64,000 nt of DNA from Microvirga puerhi (GCF_020089865.1 NZ_JAIRBM010000005.1:64126-128125); one strand, 5' to 3'; shown: positions 1 to 8,590, counted from the first letter of the stretch. Notes: generated by a model from the sequence alone, not told the origin. Numbers and translations: made by a program.

Positions 1-630
1 GAGTGCGAATGGGATCCGGCGCGTCAATGGGAGGCCGCGCCGTTCAAGATCGCCGATGTTCAGATGACGGGAATTCTGGCGCGTTCAACGGCTGATCTCC
101 TTATCCTCGCGCAGAGCCTGAGTTCGCCCGAAGAGCGCGGCGAACTGGAGCGCATGCATCAGGTTTTGACCGAAGGCCTTGCCCGCCGGTGGCGGCAGGA
201 TCTGTCGCGGTTCGTCTCGCGCGATCTCGTCTCGCACCGCGACGTCGAAGCACCGACGCAAGCCTGCTTCATTCCGCTCGTCGCTCTTACTCTTGATGAC
301 CAGCAACGCAGGGCCATCAGATCCGAGATCAAACGCTGGCTCGACGGGATGGTCGTCGGAGTTCCGTCGACGGCGCCGTTCTCGCCGGCCTTCGAGCCGA
401 AGCGCTATTGGCGCGGGCCTGTCTGGGCTGTCGTTAATTGGCTCATCTCGGACGGCCTGCGCATGAACGGATCCGAGGATCTGGCCCGTGAGATCGAGCA
501 GGGAACCGTTCAGGCGATCGAGCGCGCCGGCTTTTGCGAGTATTTCGATCCCACGACGGGCGAAGGTCTTGGAGGCGGGACATTCTCATGGACGGCCGCG
601 GCCTATCTGGTCCTGAGCCAGCGCAGCTGA
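1..630 (+). CDS. GH63/MGH-type glycoside hydrolase, C-terminal part (5' end outside window)
   Basis: The reading frame is open from base 1 and ends in TGA at 628-630, so only the last 209 codons are visible. The segment YWRGPVWAVVNWLISDGL and the later GGGTFSWTAAAYL are typical of the (alpha/alpha)6-barrel catalytic end of glucosidase-like enzymes of the GH63/mannosylglycerate hydrolase group, which remove glucosyl units from small glycosides or compatible solutes. The substrate cannot be told from this fragment. An internal ATG at 64 is not the start, because the upstream codons continue the same protein. The next gene starts about 100 bp downstream. The family call is sound; the specificity is unknown. 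Confidence 0.75.
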   Translation, partial: ECEWDPARQWEAAPFKIADVQMTGILARSTADLLILAQSLSSPEERGELERMHQVLTEGLARRWRQDLSRFVSRDLVSHRDVEAPTQACFIPLVALTLDDQQRRAIRSEIKRWLDGMVVGVPSTAPFSPAFEPKRYWRGPVWAVVNWLISDGLRMNGSEDLAREIEQGTVQAIERAGFCEYFDPTTGEGLGGGTFSWTAAAYLVLSQRS

Positions 631-726
631 GGTTGCGTGGAGCGCCGTGTCGGTGATGTCCGAAAACCGCGAGACATGCGTGCGTGGCGGGACCATCATG
701 GGCCGGCACTGAAGGAGCGCAGCACA

Positions 727-1269
727 ATGGACGACGCGACGCCGCAACGCCTCGTCATAGGCAGGGTCGAGACGCCGGTTGGCGCGGCCCTGGTGGCCAC
801 CGATGAGAACGACGTGCTGCGCGCCCTCTTCTTCGAGGACTTCGAGGGGCGGCTGCAACGGAGCGTGCGCCTTCACTACGGTGCCATCGCCATCGAGGCC
901 GGCTCGATCCCGAGCGACGTCGGACGGGCATTGCATGCCTATTTCGAAGGGGATGCTGGTGCATTGACGGGACTTCGATGGGCCACGGGCGGCACGACGT
1001 TCCAACGGACGGTCTGGCGGGCTCTGACCGACATTCCTTTCGGCGGGACCCTCAGCTACGGGGCGCTCGCTGCAAAAATCGGAATGCCGAAGGCGGTCCG
1101 GGCCGTCGGTCTGGCCAACGGCGCCAACCCGATCAGCGTCATCGTGCCGTGTCATCGGGTCGTTGGTTCCGATGGGTCGCTGACAGGATATGGCGGCGGG
1201 CTTCACCGCAAGCGATGGCTCCTGACCCATGAGGGCGCTTTGCCATCCGAGGCGCCACGCCTGCTTTGA
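727..1269 (+). CDS. ogt: Methylated-DNA--protein-cysteine S-methyltransferase
   Basis: This 180-residue suicide repair protein moves the methyl group from O6-methylguanine (and O4-methylthymine) onto its own cysteine. The acceptor sits in the IVPCHRVVGSDG motif (Cys142). Upstream of it are the helix-turn-helix-like DNA-binding stretch FQRTVWRAL and YGALAAKIG, and after it the GYGGGLHRKRWLL segment, in the usual order. I chose the ATG at 727 because GGAG lies just upstream (in aaggagcgcagcaca). An in-frame GTG at 637 would add 30 residues that do not resemble the family. There is no Ada AraC-type domain, so this is the stand-alone Ogt form. Confidence 0.93.
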   Translation: MDDATPQRLVIGRVETPVGAALVATDENDVLRALFFEDFEGRLQRSVRLHYGAIAIEAGSIPSDVGRALHAYFEGDAGALTGLRWATGGTTFQRTVWRALTDIPFGGTLSYGALAAKIGMPKAVRAVGLANGANPISVIVPCHRVVGSDGSLTGYGGGLHRKRWLLTHEGALPSEAPRLL

Positions 1270-1386
1270 GGCGAGACCTGAACGTGCGGCCTCCGTTTGG
1301 CTGCATGCAAGGGCACGATTCTTGAGGGGAGACAAATAGCCCGGATCCTTGGCAATATGCGCGCCTCTCAAGAGCGGGAATCGGGC

Positions 1387-2574
1387 ATGAGCCAAGTGGC
1401 ATTCGACGATCTTTCGACAGCACTCCCAGAGGATTCATCCGTCGCGGCGCTCGGGGGGCGCGTGTGGCGTCCCGGGATCGGCCCATCGGTGGTGGCGATC
1501 CGGCCGGAGGGGGTCTTCGATCTTACCGCCTCTTGCCCGACGATGAGCGCGCTTGCGGCGCTGGCCGATCCGGCGCAGGCGGTCAAAACCCTGCCGGGTG
1601 AGCGGATGGGGTCGCTCGACGATATTCTCGCCAATACCCCGCCGGACACTCGGGATCCGGCCAAGCCCTGTCTGCTCGCGCCGATCGACCTGCAGGTGAT
1701 CAAGGCGGCCGGCGTCACCTTTGCCATCTCGATGCTCGAACGGGTGATCGAGGAGCGGGCCCGCGGCGATGCCTCGTCCGCTGCCGCGATCCGAGCCGAG
1801 GTCACGCGCCTCGTCGGTGACGATCTGTCCCGCCTCAAACCCGGCTCGAAGGAAGCCATGGATCTCAAAGCCGTATTGGTGGCACAGGGTGCCTGGAGCC
1901 AATATCTCGAGGTTGGTATCGGGCCCGACGCGGAGGTGTTCACCAAGGCTCCGACCCTCTCTTCGGTGGGCACGCTGATGGATGCGGGCATCCATCCCAA
2001 GTCGACCTGGAACAACCCGGAGCCGGAGGTTGTCATGGTGGTCACCGCCGAGGGGCGGATCGTCGGGGCGAGCCTCGGCAACGACGTCAACCTGCGCGAT
2101 TTCGAGGGCCGCTCAGCCCTGCTTTTGTCGAAGGCTAAGGACAACAACGCATCCTGCGCGCTTGGACCGTTCATCCGCTTCTTCGACCAGAGCTTTTCCC
2201 TCGACGACGTGCGTCGGACCACCGTGACCCTGACGGTGAAGGGGGAGGACGGGTTCCGGCTGGAGGGCTCCTCGTCGATCGCCAAGATCAGCCGCGACCC
2301 GACGGATCTGGTGGCGCAGACGGTGGGAGCGAACCATCAGTATCCGGACGGGTTCGTGCTATTTTTGGGCACGATGTTCGCGCCAACCCAGGACCGGGAC
2401 GAGGCAGGGATGGGTTTCACCCACAAGCCCGGCGATATCGTCACCATCGCCGCCCCGAAGCTCGGGGCATTGCAGAACCGCATCCTGCCGAGCGATGCCT
2501 GCGAGCCCTGGACATTCGGTCTTTCGGCTCTCATGACGAACCTCGCTCAGCGCGGAATGCTCAAGGGCGCATGA
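1387..2574 (+). CDS. Fumarylacetoacetate hydrolase family protein
   Basis: A 395-residue protein with a C-terminal FAH fold. The EPEVVMVV segment and the later GNDVNLRDFEGRS segment supply the acidic residues that bind the divalent metal in this family. Members hydrolyse or dehydrate 2-oxo acids such as fumarylacetoacetate, acylpyruvates or 2-keto-3-deoxy sugar acids. The N-terminal 100 residues are longer than in short FAH enzymes and resemble the sugar-acid dehydratase-like branch, so a 2-keto-3-deoxy-sugar-acid role is possible but inferred. The start is uncertain: ATG 1387 is favoured, with in-frame alternatives at 1357 and 1297. No pathway partner is adjacent. Confidence 0.85.
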   Translation: MSQVAFDDLSTALPEDSSVAALGGRVWRPGIGPSVVAIRPEGVFDLTASCPTMSALAALADPAQAVKTLPGERMGSLDDILANTPPDTRDPAKPCLLAPIDLQVIKAAGVTFAISMLERVIEERARGDASSAAAIRAEVTRLVGDDLSRLKPGSKEAMDLKAVLVAQGAWSQYLEVGIGPDAEVFTKAPTLSSVGTLMDAGIHPKSTWNNPEPEVVMVVTAEGRIVGASLGNDVNLRDFEGRSALLLSKAKDNNASCALGPFIRFFDQSFSLDDVRRTTVTLTVKGEDGFRLEGSSSIAKISRDPTDLVAQTVGANHQYPDGFVLFLGTMFAPTQDRDEAGMGFTHKPGDIVTIAAPKLGALQNRILPSDACEPWTFGLSALMTNLAQRGMLKGA

Positions 2575-2655
2575 TCTGGACAAATCGTATGTCCGTGGAG
2601 GAGGGAGCGGTGCGATATCGCTCCCTTGATACGGGCCGATACTGAGAATGTACCT

Positions 2656-3315
2656 ATGCCGAATCTGGCGACTTTTCTGACCTTCTACATGGCCGTCCTG
2701 GCCCTTCAGCTTGCGCCTGGGCCCGACATGATCCTGCTGCTCAGTCGCGGTGTCGGGCAGGGCCGGCGCACGGCCGTTCTTACGGCTGTCGGCATGACGC
2801 TCCTGGCGGGGCTCGTTCAATTGCCGCTGCTTGCCCTAGGGGTGACTTCGCTGATCCAGGCATCGCCCCTCGCGTTCGAGCTTCTCCGCTGGGCCGGTGC
2901 CGCCTATCTCGTCTGGATCGGCGCCAAGCTCCTCATCGGCTCGTTCCGTCACCATGGCAAGCTCGTCCGGTCGGCACCGCAACCCGTTCCCGATGCGGTT
3001 GCCCTCCGCCAGGGCATGATCAACAACCTGACCAATCCCAAGGCCATGGTCTTCATGCTCGCCTTCCTGCCGCAATTCGTCGATCCGGCGAATGGCTGGC
3101 CCGTCACGGCGCAACTGCTGTTTCTAGGCGGCGTGCAGAAGCTCTCCGGCTTCTTCATCCTGGTCGCCGTAGCATTGGGTGCAGGGACGATCGGCAACTG
3201 GCTCTCGCAGCGGCCCGGACTCATCGCCTGGCAGGAGAGGGCGGCCGGCGTGATCATGGTCGTTCTCGGTCTACGCCTTGCTCTCTCGGGAGATGGGCCG
3301 TCTTTTCGCCGATAG
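2656..3315 (+). CDS. LysE/RhtB family amino-acid exporter
   Basis: A 219-residue integral membrane protein with about six hydrophobic segments. The N-terminal LQLAPGPDMILLLSRGVGQG is the LysE/RhtB signature, and the central NNLTNPKAMVFMLAFLPQFV is the second conserved family block. These proteins export amino acids or related small metabolites using the proton gradient. The ATG at 2656 places the signature at the usual distance from the N-terminus; a TTG at 2626 is an upstream alternative. It stands alone between an FAH enzyme and a flavoprotein, so the substrate is unknown. Confidence 0.92.
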   Translation: MPNLATFLTFYMAVLALQLAPGPDMILLLSRGVGQGRRTAVLTAVGMTLLAGLVQLPLLALGVTSLIQASPLAFELLRWAGAAYLVWIGAKLLIGSFRHHGKLVRSAPQPVPDAVALRQGMINNLTNPKAMVFMLAFLPQFVDPANGWPVTAQLLFLGGVQKLSGFFILVAVALGAGTIGNWLSQRPGLIAWQERAAGVIMVVLGLRLALSGDGPSFRR

Positions 3316-3408
3316 AGTGCGCCGGACGGGATCCTGATCGGCCGCCCTCGATCTTTTCCGCGCCTTGCGTGTTGAGACTCATGCATCGCAGAAACAGCAG
3401 GGCGGGGA

Positions 3409-4353
3409 ATGGCGTCAAACAGCGAGATACTCGATTGCCTCATCGTGGGCGGAGGTCCGGCGGGATTGACAGCGGGCCTCTATCTCGCGCGTCTCAGGCG
3501 CCGCTTCATGATCATCGATGGCGGTGCGCCACGGGCCGCCTGGATCCCAAAAAGCCACAACATTCCGGTCTTCGCAGACGGGATTTCGGGGCCGGATCTT
3601 CTCGGCCGTCAGCGGGACAGCCTTGTGCAATACGGGGTCAGTCCGGTTGCGGGAACCGTCTCCGGCCTAAGGAAACAGCCGGATCGCTTCATCGGCGTCA
3701 TCGAAGGCGAAGGACAGAGCCGCCAGATTGCCGCGAGACGCGTGCTGCTGGCGACGGGCGGCGTCGATATCGAGCCGGATCTGCCCGATCTCCCCAATGC
3801 CGTGCAGCGGGGGCTCGTACGCTACTGTCCGATCTGTGATGGCTATGAGGCCCGCGACCGGCGCATCGCCGTCATCGGCTATGGCGATCACGGTCTCGGT
3901 GAGGCCATCTTCATCGCGCGGACGTACTCTCCCGACGTCACGCTTCTGACCCTCGGGCAGCGCCTGCAAAAGCCGCTGAAGCGACAAGAGGAGCTCGACG
4001 CGCTCGGGATCACCGTCGTCGAGGATCCGGTCGAGCGGCTCGATCTGGAGGATGATCGCATCGCCGCCCTCCATGCGGGCGGCAGAGAACTTCGCTTCGA
4101 TGTTCTCTATTCCGCCTTGGGTCTCAAATATCGGTCCGACCTCGCGCTTTCGCTCGGCGCGGAGCACGATCCGAGCGGCAGCCTCATCGTCGACATTCAC
4201 TGCCAGACGAGCGTCAAGGGTCTCTACGCAGCGGGCGACATCGTGCGCGGGCTCGATCAGATCGTCATCGCTATGGGACACGCGGCCACCGCCGCCATCG
4301 ACATCCACAACCATTGCGAGATGCCGACGGAGGATGAACCCGGCGGCGCATGA
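3409..4353 (+). CDS. Thioredoxin-reductase-like NAD(P)/FAD-dependent oxidoreductase
   Basis: A 314-residue flavoprotein with the two-dinucleotide-binding-domain layout. The FAD-binding GGGPAGLTAGLYLAR is at residues 14-28, and a redox-active CPIC pair (Cys140, Cys143) follows in YCPICDGYEARD. A degenerate NAD(P)-binding loop, VIGYGDHGLGEA, follows, and the C-terminal FAD motif is AAGDIVRGLDQIVIAMGHA. True TrxB usually has CATC, whereas CPxC is common in thioredoxin-reductase-like proteins of unclear partner. It converges with the esterase gene, with seven bases between the stop codons. No thioredoxin gene is nearby. Confidence 0.88.
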   Translation: MASNSEILDCLIVGGGPAGLTAGLYLARLRRRFMIIDGGAPRAAWIPKSHNIPVFADGISGPDLLGRQRDSLVQYGVSPVAGTVSGLRKQPDRFIGVIEGEGQSRQIAARRVLLATGGVDIEPDLPDLPNAVQRGLVRYCPICDGYEARDRRIAVIGYGDHGLGEAIFIARTYSPDVTLLTLGQRLQKPLKRQEELDALGITVVEDPVERLDLEDDRIAALHAGGRELRFDVLYSALGLKYRSDLALSLGAEHDPSGSLIVDIHCQTSVKGLYAAGDIVRGLDQIVIAMGHAATAAIDIHNHCEMPTEDEPGGA

Positions 4354-4360
4354 GCTGCGA

Positions 4361-5380
4361 TCAGCTCAGAGCCTTGGCGAGAAGCGGCAGGCTCGTGTCC
4401 ATGCGGTAGTCGACCGAGGAGTGATTGTCGTGAAACTCCTCGTAGATGTGGGGAATGCCCGCGGCCTCGAGCTTCCGGTGCAGGATCCGTGATCCATAGA
4501 CCATGTTGTACTGGTCGATATCACCGCAATCGATATAGAGGCACTTCAGCTTGCGCAGCGCCTCGCGATGGGCCTCGTCATCAGCCATGCGCAGCGGGTC
4601 CCAGCGCAGCCAGTTCGCCCAGCGCTCGTCGATTATCTCGCAGGTCTCGAGATCCACTGGCAGCCGCACGCCGTAGAACTCCGCAGGTGCCGGATCGAAG
4701 GTCGCGGCCTGCGCCAGGATCATCATCGTGTGCCAATCCGTGTCCTTGGCCTTCGGCCCCGCCTCGAATTTGCGGATGAACGTCTCAATGGACATGCCGT
4801 GATCGACAAGGTGCCGCAACGCGCTGGCGAATTCGCCCAGGTGATAGAGAAACTCGAAGCCCACATCGCCGGAATGACTGGCAGCCGCCGACCAGACGGA
4901 TCCGCCATGGCGCAGGGCATGGACCAATGCCCCGTATCCTCCCGAACTCTTGCCGAAGACGCCGCGGCGCCCGTCGCCGCCACAGCCGAAGCGCTCCTCG
5001 ACGAAGGGCAGCATTTCCCGGATCAGAAAGGTCTCCCAGGGGCCCGTGGCGGCGCTGTCGATGTACTGGTTGCCGCCGAGCCGCGTGAAACAATCGGGAA
5101 AGGCCACGACAACCGGAGGCATCGCGCCGGTGCCGATCAGCCGATCCAAGCGCTCCGGAACGTTCTCGCCATAGTTCTTCCAGTTCGTGTGAGCGGGACC
5201 ACCCGCCGTGTACCCGACCAGATCGACAAGGAGAGGAAGGCCGCGCCCCTCATGACCGGCAGGCACGTAGACGTCGATCCGCCGCCGCGCCGGATCTCCC
5301 AGCAGGTTGCCCTTGAGGCTTTGGCTGTCGATCCAGAGGCTGTGTACCGTTCCGGCCGGGTGGTCATAGTCTTTCCGCAT
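4361..5380 (-). CDS. Esterase D-like alpha/beta hydrolase
   Basis: A 339-residue alpha/beta hydrolase. The nucleophile elbow is GKSSGGYGAL (GxSxG), which follows a core strand containing VVVAFPDCFTRLGG. The C-terminal DNHSSVDYRM supplies the likely catalytic His, and CLYIDCGDIDQYN a candidate acid. The fold resembles the esterase D/S-formylglutathione hydrolase/enterochelin esterase superfamily. No leader peptide is seen, so it is probably cytoplasmic. The ATG at 5378-5380 (reverse strand) has a strong GGAGGA ribosome site. The frame stays open much further upstream, but that part lies antisense to the permease gene and is not coding. The substrate is unknown. Confidence 0.85.
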   Translation of the reverse strand: MRKDYDHPAGTVHSLWIDSQSLKGNLLGDPARRRIDVYVPAGHEGRGLPLLVDLVGYTAGGPAHTNWKNYGENVPERLDRLIGTGAMPPVVVAFPDCFTRLGGNQYIDSAATGPWETFLIREMLPFVEERFGCGGDGRRGVFGKSSGGYGALVHALRHGGSVWSAAASHSGDVGFEFLYHLGEFASALRHLVDHGMSIETFIRKFEAGPKAKDTDWHTMMILAQAATFDPAPAEFYGVRLPVDLETCEIIDERWANWLRWDPLRMADDEAHREALRKLKCLYIDCGDIDQYNMVYGSRILHRKLEAAGIPHIYEEFHDNHSSVDYRMDTSLPLLAKALS

Positions 5381-5542
5381 GGTCAACCTTCCTCCGAGAA
5401 GGGCAGAACGGTGACGGGCGAGGGGCACTTTGTCCAGTTCCGAGGCTCTTGCAGGCGTGCATAAGTCCTTTCCGGAGCTAGCCATTTCGGTGCTCTCGGC
5501 GTTACGGTACGGGCCGAAAAGGCATTGCTTGGGGGATAGACA

Positions 5543-6877
5543 ATGGCCGAAGGATATTTGCCGAAATGGACGCTCAAGACTGAGGGCGTCATCATGCCGG
5601 ACGAGCGGCTGCCGATGGGACCGACGATCATCGTCGGTCTGCAGCACGTGGTCGCCATGTTCGGAGCGACGGTGCTCGCGCCGATCCTGATGGGCTTCGA
5701 CCCAAATGTTTCGATCCTGTTCTCCGGCATCTCGACGCTGCTCTTCTTCCTGGTCGTCGGCGGGCGTGTGCCGAGCTATCTCGGGTCGAGCTTCGCCTTC
5801 ATCGGCCCGGTACTGGTCGCGACAGGCGCGACGGTCGGTAGCCCCAATCCCAATATCGGCCTTGCGCTCGGCGGCATCATCGCGGCCGGCGCACTCTATT
5901 TCCTGATCGGCCTCGTGGTTCAGATGGCGGGGCATCGCTGGGTCGAGCGGCTCATGCCGCCGGTGGTGACCGGCGCCATCGTGGCGGCCATCGGTCTGGT
6001 TCTGGCCCCGATCGCGATCTCTGGCGCTTCTGGCGTCACGCCGGATAACGCAGCAGGGTCCGATTTCGCGCGCTGGATCGCTCTCATCACGGTCGTGGCA
6101 GTCGGCCTCGTCGCGGTTTATGCGCCCGGCATGTGGCGCCGCCTGCCGGTGCTGGTCGGCGGAGCGTTGGGATATTTCGCATATTATATCTGCGCCAACG
6201 TGATGGGGCTCGGGAATGCGATCGATTACACGAAGGTCAGCCAGGCCGCATGGTTCGGGTTGCCGACCTTTCACAGCCCGGTTTTCGATGGCCGCGCGAT
6301 CAGCCTGATCGCTCCGGTGGCATTGATCCTGGTCGCCGAGAATCTCGGGCACATCAAAGCCATCGGCGCCATGACCGGACGCAATCTCGACCCCTATCTC
6401 GGACGCGCCTTCATGGGCGACGGCCTTTCCACCATGCTCTCCGGCTCCTTCGGTGGTACGGGCATGACGACCTATGCCGAGAATATGGGTGTCATGTCGG
6501 TGACTCGTATCTACTCGACACTGATCTTCGTCGTGGCGGCCGTCATCGCGCTGCTCCTGGGCCTGTCGCCCAAATTCGGCGCCTTCATCAGCACGATTCC
6601 AGGGCCGGTGCTGGGCGGGCTTTCCATCGTCGTGTTCGGGCTCATCGCCGCGACGGCGGGACGCATCTGGGTGGAGAACCGGGTCGACTTCTCCAATCCA
6701 CGGAACCTCATCACCGTGGCGGTCGCGCTGATCCTCGGCGCCGGTAACTTCAAGCTGACGCTCGGTGGCTTCACCCTCGACGGCATCGGCACCGCCACCT
6801 TCGGGGCGATCATCCTCTACCACATCCTGCGTGTGAGCGAGCCGGCTCCGGCCGAGCATACGCAGCCGGCCGAATAA
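5543..6877 (+). CDS. NCS2-family nucleobase (uracil/xanthine) permease
   Basis: A 444-residue inner-membrane transporter of about 14 hydrophobic segments. Recognisable NCS2 blocks are GLQHVVAMFGATVLAPILMG near the N-terminus, AENLGHIKAIGAMTGRNLDP in the centre, and GGTGMTTYAENMGVMSVTRI, the conserved motif of uracil/xanthine permeases. Members import uracil, xanthine or uric acid with protons; the sequence is closest in style to the UraA/RutG group. An ATG at 5543 lies shortly after GGGGGATAGACA. It diverges from the esterase gene, and a strong hairpin terminator follows at 6904. No purine or pyrimidine catabolic gene is next to it. Confidence 0.92.
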   Translation: MAEGYLPKWTLKTEGVIMPDERLPMGPTIIVGLQHVVAMFGATVLAPILMGFDPNVSILFSGISTLLFFLVVGGRVPSYLGSSFAFIGPVLVATGATVGSPNPNIGLALGGIIAAGALYFLIGLVVQMAGHRWVERLMPPVVTGAIVAAIGLVLAPIAISGASGVTPDNAAGSDFARWIALITVVAVGLVAVYAPGMWRRLPVLVGGALGYFAYYICANVMGLGNAIDYTKVSQAAWFGLPTFHSPVFDGRAISLIAPVALILVAENLGHIKAIGAMTGRNLDPYLGRAFMGDGLSTMLSGSFGGTGMTTYAENMGVMSVTRIYSTLIFVVAAVIALLLGLSPKFGAFISTIPGPVLGGLSIVVFGLIAATAGRIWVENRVDFSNPRNLITVAVALILGAGNFKLTLGGFTLDGIGTATFGAIILYHILRVSEPAPAEHTQPAE

Positions 6878-6888
6878 CCCTCCGTACA

Positions 6889-6913
6889 GGAACACGCCTT
6901 CAAGGCCCGCGTT
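6889..6913 (+). promoter_or_regulatory. EcfG-type promoter for the SDR gene
   Basis: GGAAC at 6889-6893, a 16-nt spacer, and CGTT at 6910-6913 match the alphaproteobacterial general-stress sigma consensus exactly. The downstream gene is a short-chain dehydrogenase of the stress-protein type. The -10 bases lie inside the stem of the permease terminator. Activity is inferred. Confidence 0.75.
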
Positions 6914-6938
6914 GGGATCCCAACGCGGGCCTTCTTTT
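6904..6938 (+). terminator. Rho-independent terminator of the NCS2 permease gene
   Basis: A perfect 28-nt palindrome at 6904-6931 (arms ggcccgcgttgg and ccaacgcgggcc around gatc) is followed by TTCTTTT. It begins 27 bp after the permease stop codon and overlaps the -10 element of the next gene's promoter. Confidence 0.9.
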
Positions 6939-6995
6939 GCGCCCGGCATCTCCTCAAACGCGCGAGTATGCGCTGCCATCAATCTGGATCATGCC

Positions 6996-7853
6996 ATGTG
7001 CCCTCAGCAGACAACCTTGCCGCCGCAGACTCAGGGGACGCAGCCGGGGCGGGAAACACAGATGCATCCGCGACCCGATTACGAGCCGCGCTATCCCGGA
7101 AGCGGTCGCCTGAAAGGAAAGGTTGCGCTGATTACCGGCGGCGATAGCGGAATAGGACGCGCCGTCGCCGTGCTGTTTGCCCGAGAAGGTGCGGATGTCA
7201 CGATCGTGTATCTCAACGAGGGCGAGGATGCTCAGGAGACCAAACGACTTGTCGAGCGGGAAGGACGGCGATGCCTGACCGTGGCAGGCGACGTCTCCGA
7301 GCCTGGATGTTGCAGCGATGCCGTCGAGAAGACGGTAACGCAGTTCGGCAAGCTCGATGTGCTGGTGAACAACGCTGCCGAGCAGCATCCTCAAAAGCTG
7401 CTCCGCGACATCAGCGCGGAGCAGCTCGAACGCACGTTCCGGACGAATATCTTCGGCTATTTCTACATGACGCAGGCGGCGATGCCGCATCTTCGCGAAG
7501 GGGCGGCTATCGTCAACACGACCTCCGTCACAGCCTATCGCGGCAGCCCCGAACTTCTCGATTACAGCGCGACAAAGGGAGCCATCCTGGCGTTTACGCG
7601 GTCGCTGGCGAAAAAGCTCGCCGAGAAGCGGATCCGTGTAAACGGCGTCGCGCCGGGACCCATCTGGACACCGCTCATTCCCTCGACCTTCAGCGCCGAA
7701 AAGGTTGCGACATTCGGTGCCGAAACACCTTTGAAACGTCCCGGCCAGCCCAACGAGGTCGCGCCCTGCTTCCTATTCCTGGCCTGCGAAGACGCTTCCT
7801 ACATCACCGGCTCGGTGCTGCATCCCAATGGTGGTGAGCCAACGGAATCCTGA
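6996..7853 (+). CDS. SDR family oxidoreductase, general-stress-protein type
   Basis: A 285-residue short-chain dehydrogenase/reductase. The cofactor loop is TGGDSGIGRA, followed by the structural NNAAEQ and the catalytic Ser and YSATKGA (YxxxK) motifs. The C-terminal GSVLHPNGGEPTES is typical of the long SDR group that includes Bacillus GspA39/YhxC-like proteins, which have an N-terminal extension rich in Pro and Gln (here PQQTTLPPQTQGTQPGRE). The ATG at 6996 is chosen; an upstream frame start would fall inside the terminator stem. A perfect EcfG-type promoter at 6889 places it in the stress regulon. Substrate unknown, probably a sugar alcohol or aldehyde. Confidence 0.9.
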   Translation: MCPQQTTLPPQTQGTQPGRETQMHPRPDYEPRYPGSGRLKGKVALITGGDSGIGRAVAVLFAREGADVTIVYLNEGEDAQETKRLVEREGRRCLTVAGDVSEPGCCSDAVEKTVTQFGKLDVLVNNAAEQHPQKLLRDISAEQLERTFRTNIFGYFYMTQAAMPHLREGAAIVNTTSVTAYRGSPELLDYSATKGAILAFTRSLAKKLAEKRIRVNGVAPGPIWTPLIPSTFSAEKVATFGAETPLKRPGQPNEVAPCFLFLACEDASYITGSVLHPNGGEPTES

Positions 7854-7861
7854 CACGAAGA

Positions 7862-7881
7862 AGGGCGGCCAGGGCCGCCCT
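7862..7881. terminator. Bidirectional hairpin between convergent genes
   Basis: Arms agggcggc and gccgccct (8 bp) with a 4-nt loop lie nine bases after the SDR stop. T-rich bases follow weakly on both strands. It separates the SDR gene from the convergent small membrane protein gene. Confidence 0.6.
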
Positions 7882-7940
7882 CAAATTCCATTGTACATAT
7901 TGATGAGCGAAGTGACTTGGCGGCCTGTTCGCTGCCTGCT

Positions 7941-8147
7941 TCAGCGGCGACGGTGCCGAACTCGGACAGGCACCGGAATAGGCGCAGGAGTGGCCCACAC
8001 GAAGAAGAGCATCAACGCGGACAATGAAGCGCCGATCAGGAAAACGATCTCGGCAATCTCAACCTGTGACGTCCAACCGATAATGGCCGCAAGAGACGTC
8101 ACGATTGTGAACATAACAAATGTACGAAGTGCAACGGAGCGATTCAT
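7941..8147 (-). CDS. Small two-helix membrane protein, putative stress-induced
   Basis: A 68-residue protein with two hydrophobic helices (FVMFTIVTSLAAIIGW and EIVFLIGASLSALMLFFVW) and a basic, proline-rich tail (PAPIPVPVRVRHRRR). I do not recognise a named family. It looks like the small inner-membrane proteins often found among alphaproteobacterial stress genes. The ATG at 8145-8147 is supported by a GGGAGAT ribosome site and by a perfect EcfG-type promoter whose -10 lies about 28 bp upstream. An in-frame start at 8222 lies upstream of that promoter and is not used. It diverges from the DUF1328 gene. Confidence 0.75.
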   Translation of the reverse strand: MNRSVALRTFVMFTIVTSLAAIIGWTSQVEIAEIVFLIGASLSALMLFFVWATPAPIPVPVRVRHRRR

Positions 8148-8174
8148 CGGAGCGATCTCCCAAGTGTTTTGGGA

Positions 8175-8199
8175 AACGTACCTGTTTCTGGTGGGTTCC
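8175..8199 (-). promoter_or_regulatory. EcfG-type promoter for the small membrane protein
   Basis: On the minus strand, GGAAC (complement of 8195-8199), a 16-nt spacer and CGTT (complement of 8175-8178) give an exact consensus match. The predicted leader is about 20 nt and contains the ribosome site. Confidence 0.75.
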
Positions 8200-8267
8200 A
8201 TACTGCTCTGGTCTCCTTTCAATACTTGGATGAATCAGATCGCAACAGGCAAATGAGTCAGAATGAC

Positions 8268-8293
8268 GGAACCCCACAGTCGCGCTTCGCGTT
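8268..8293 (+). promoter_or_regulatory. EcfG-type promoter for the DUF1328 gene
   Basis: GGAAC at 8268-8272, a 17-nt spacer and CGTT at 8290-8293. It lies 50 bp before the DUF1328 start codon and is back-to-back with the minus-strand promoter at 8175-8199. The 17-nt spacing is within the usual range. Confidence 0.7.
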
Positions 8294-8343
8294 GAAGATC
8301 CATCATCGGCCGCGGCCGATCCACTGTTAAGCGAGGTAACATC

Positions 8344-8517
8344 ATGCTTGGTTGGGCAGTCACTTTCCTGATTATCGCCCTGGTTGCGGCCCTCTTCGGT
8401 TTCGGCGGCATTGCCGGTACGGCAGTCGAGATCGCGAAACTCATCTTCTTCGTGGCGATCGTCCTCTTCGCCATTTCTGCGGTCATCGGCCTGCTGCGCG
8501 GGCGAAACCCGCTCTGA
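8344..8517 (+). CDS. DUF1328 small membrane protein (YtjA family)
   Basis: A 57-residue, almost wholly hydrophobic protein beginning [20 protein letters not shown], followed by [20 protein letters not shown] and ending LLRGRNPL. This is the DUF1328/YtjA pattern: two membrane helices around a GGIAG turn. The family has no established biochemical role, but it recurs beside stress genes in proteobacteria. GAGGT lies nine bases before the ATG. An EcfG-type promoter precedes it and a strong terminator follows it. It is short enough to be missed by length-filtered gene calling. Confidence 0.92.
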   Translation: MLGWAVTFLIIALVAALFGFGGIAGTAVEIAKLIFFVAIVLFAISAVIGLLRGRNPL

Positions 8518-8540
8518 CGTCAGCCGCAGCTTTCGTGAAA

Positions 8541-8565
8541 ACGCCGCCCTCGGGCGGCGTTTTTT
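8541..8565. terminator. Bidirectional terminator between DUF1328 gene and ecfG
   Basis: Stem acgccgcc/ggcggcgt with a ctcg loop, followed by TTTTT on the plus strand and TTTT on the minus strand. It serves the two convergent transcripts. Confidence 0.88.
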
Positions 8566-8590
8566 CGTAGCGGAATGGAGAGGACGGCGC

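Noticed and set aside
5381..5542. Possible riboswitch upstream of the nucleobase permease
   Set aside because: I looked for purine, preQ1 and related conserved cores and saw none; the region is a short divergent promoter.
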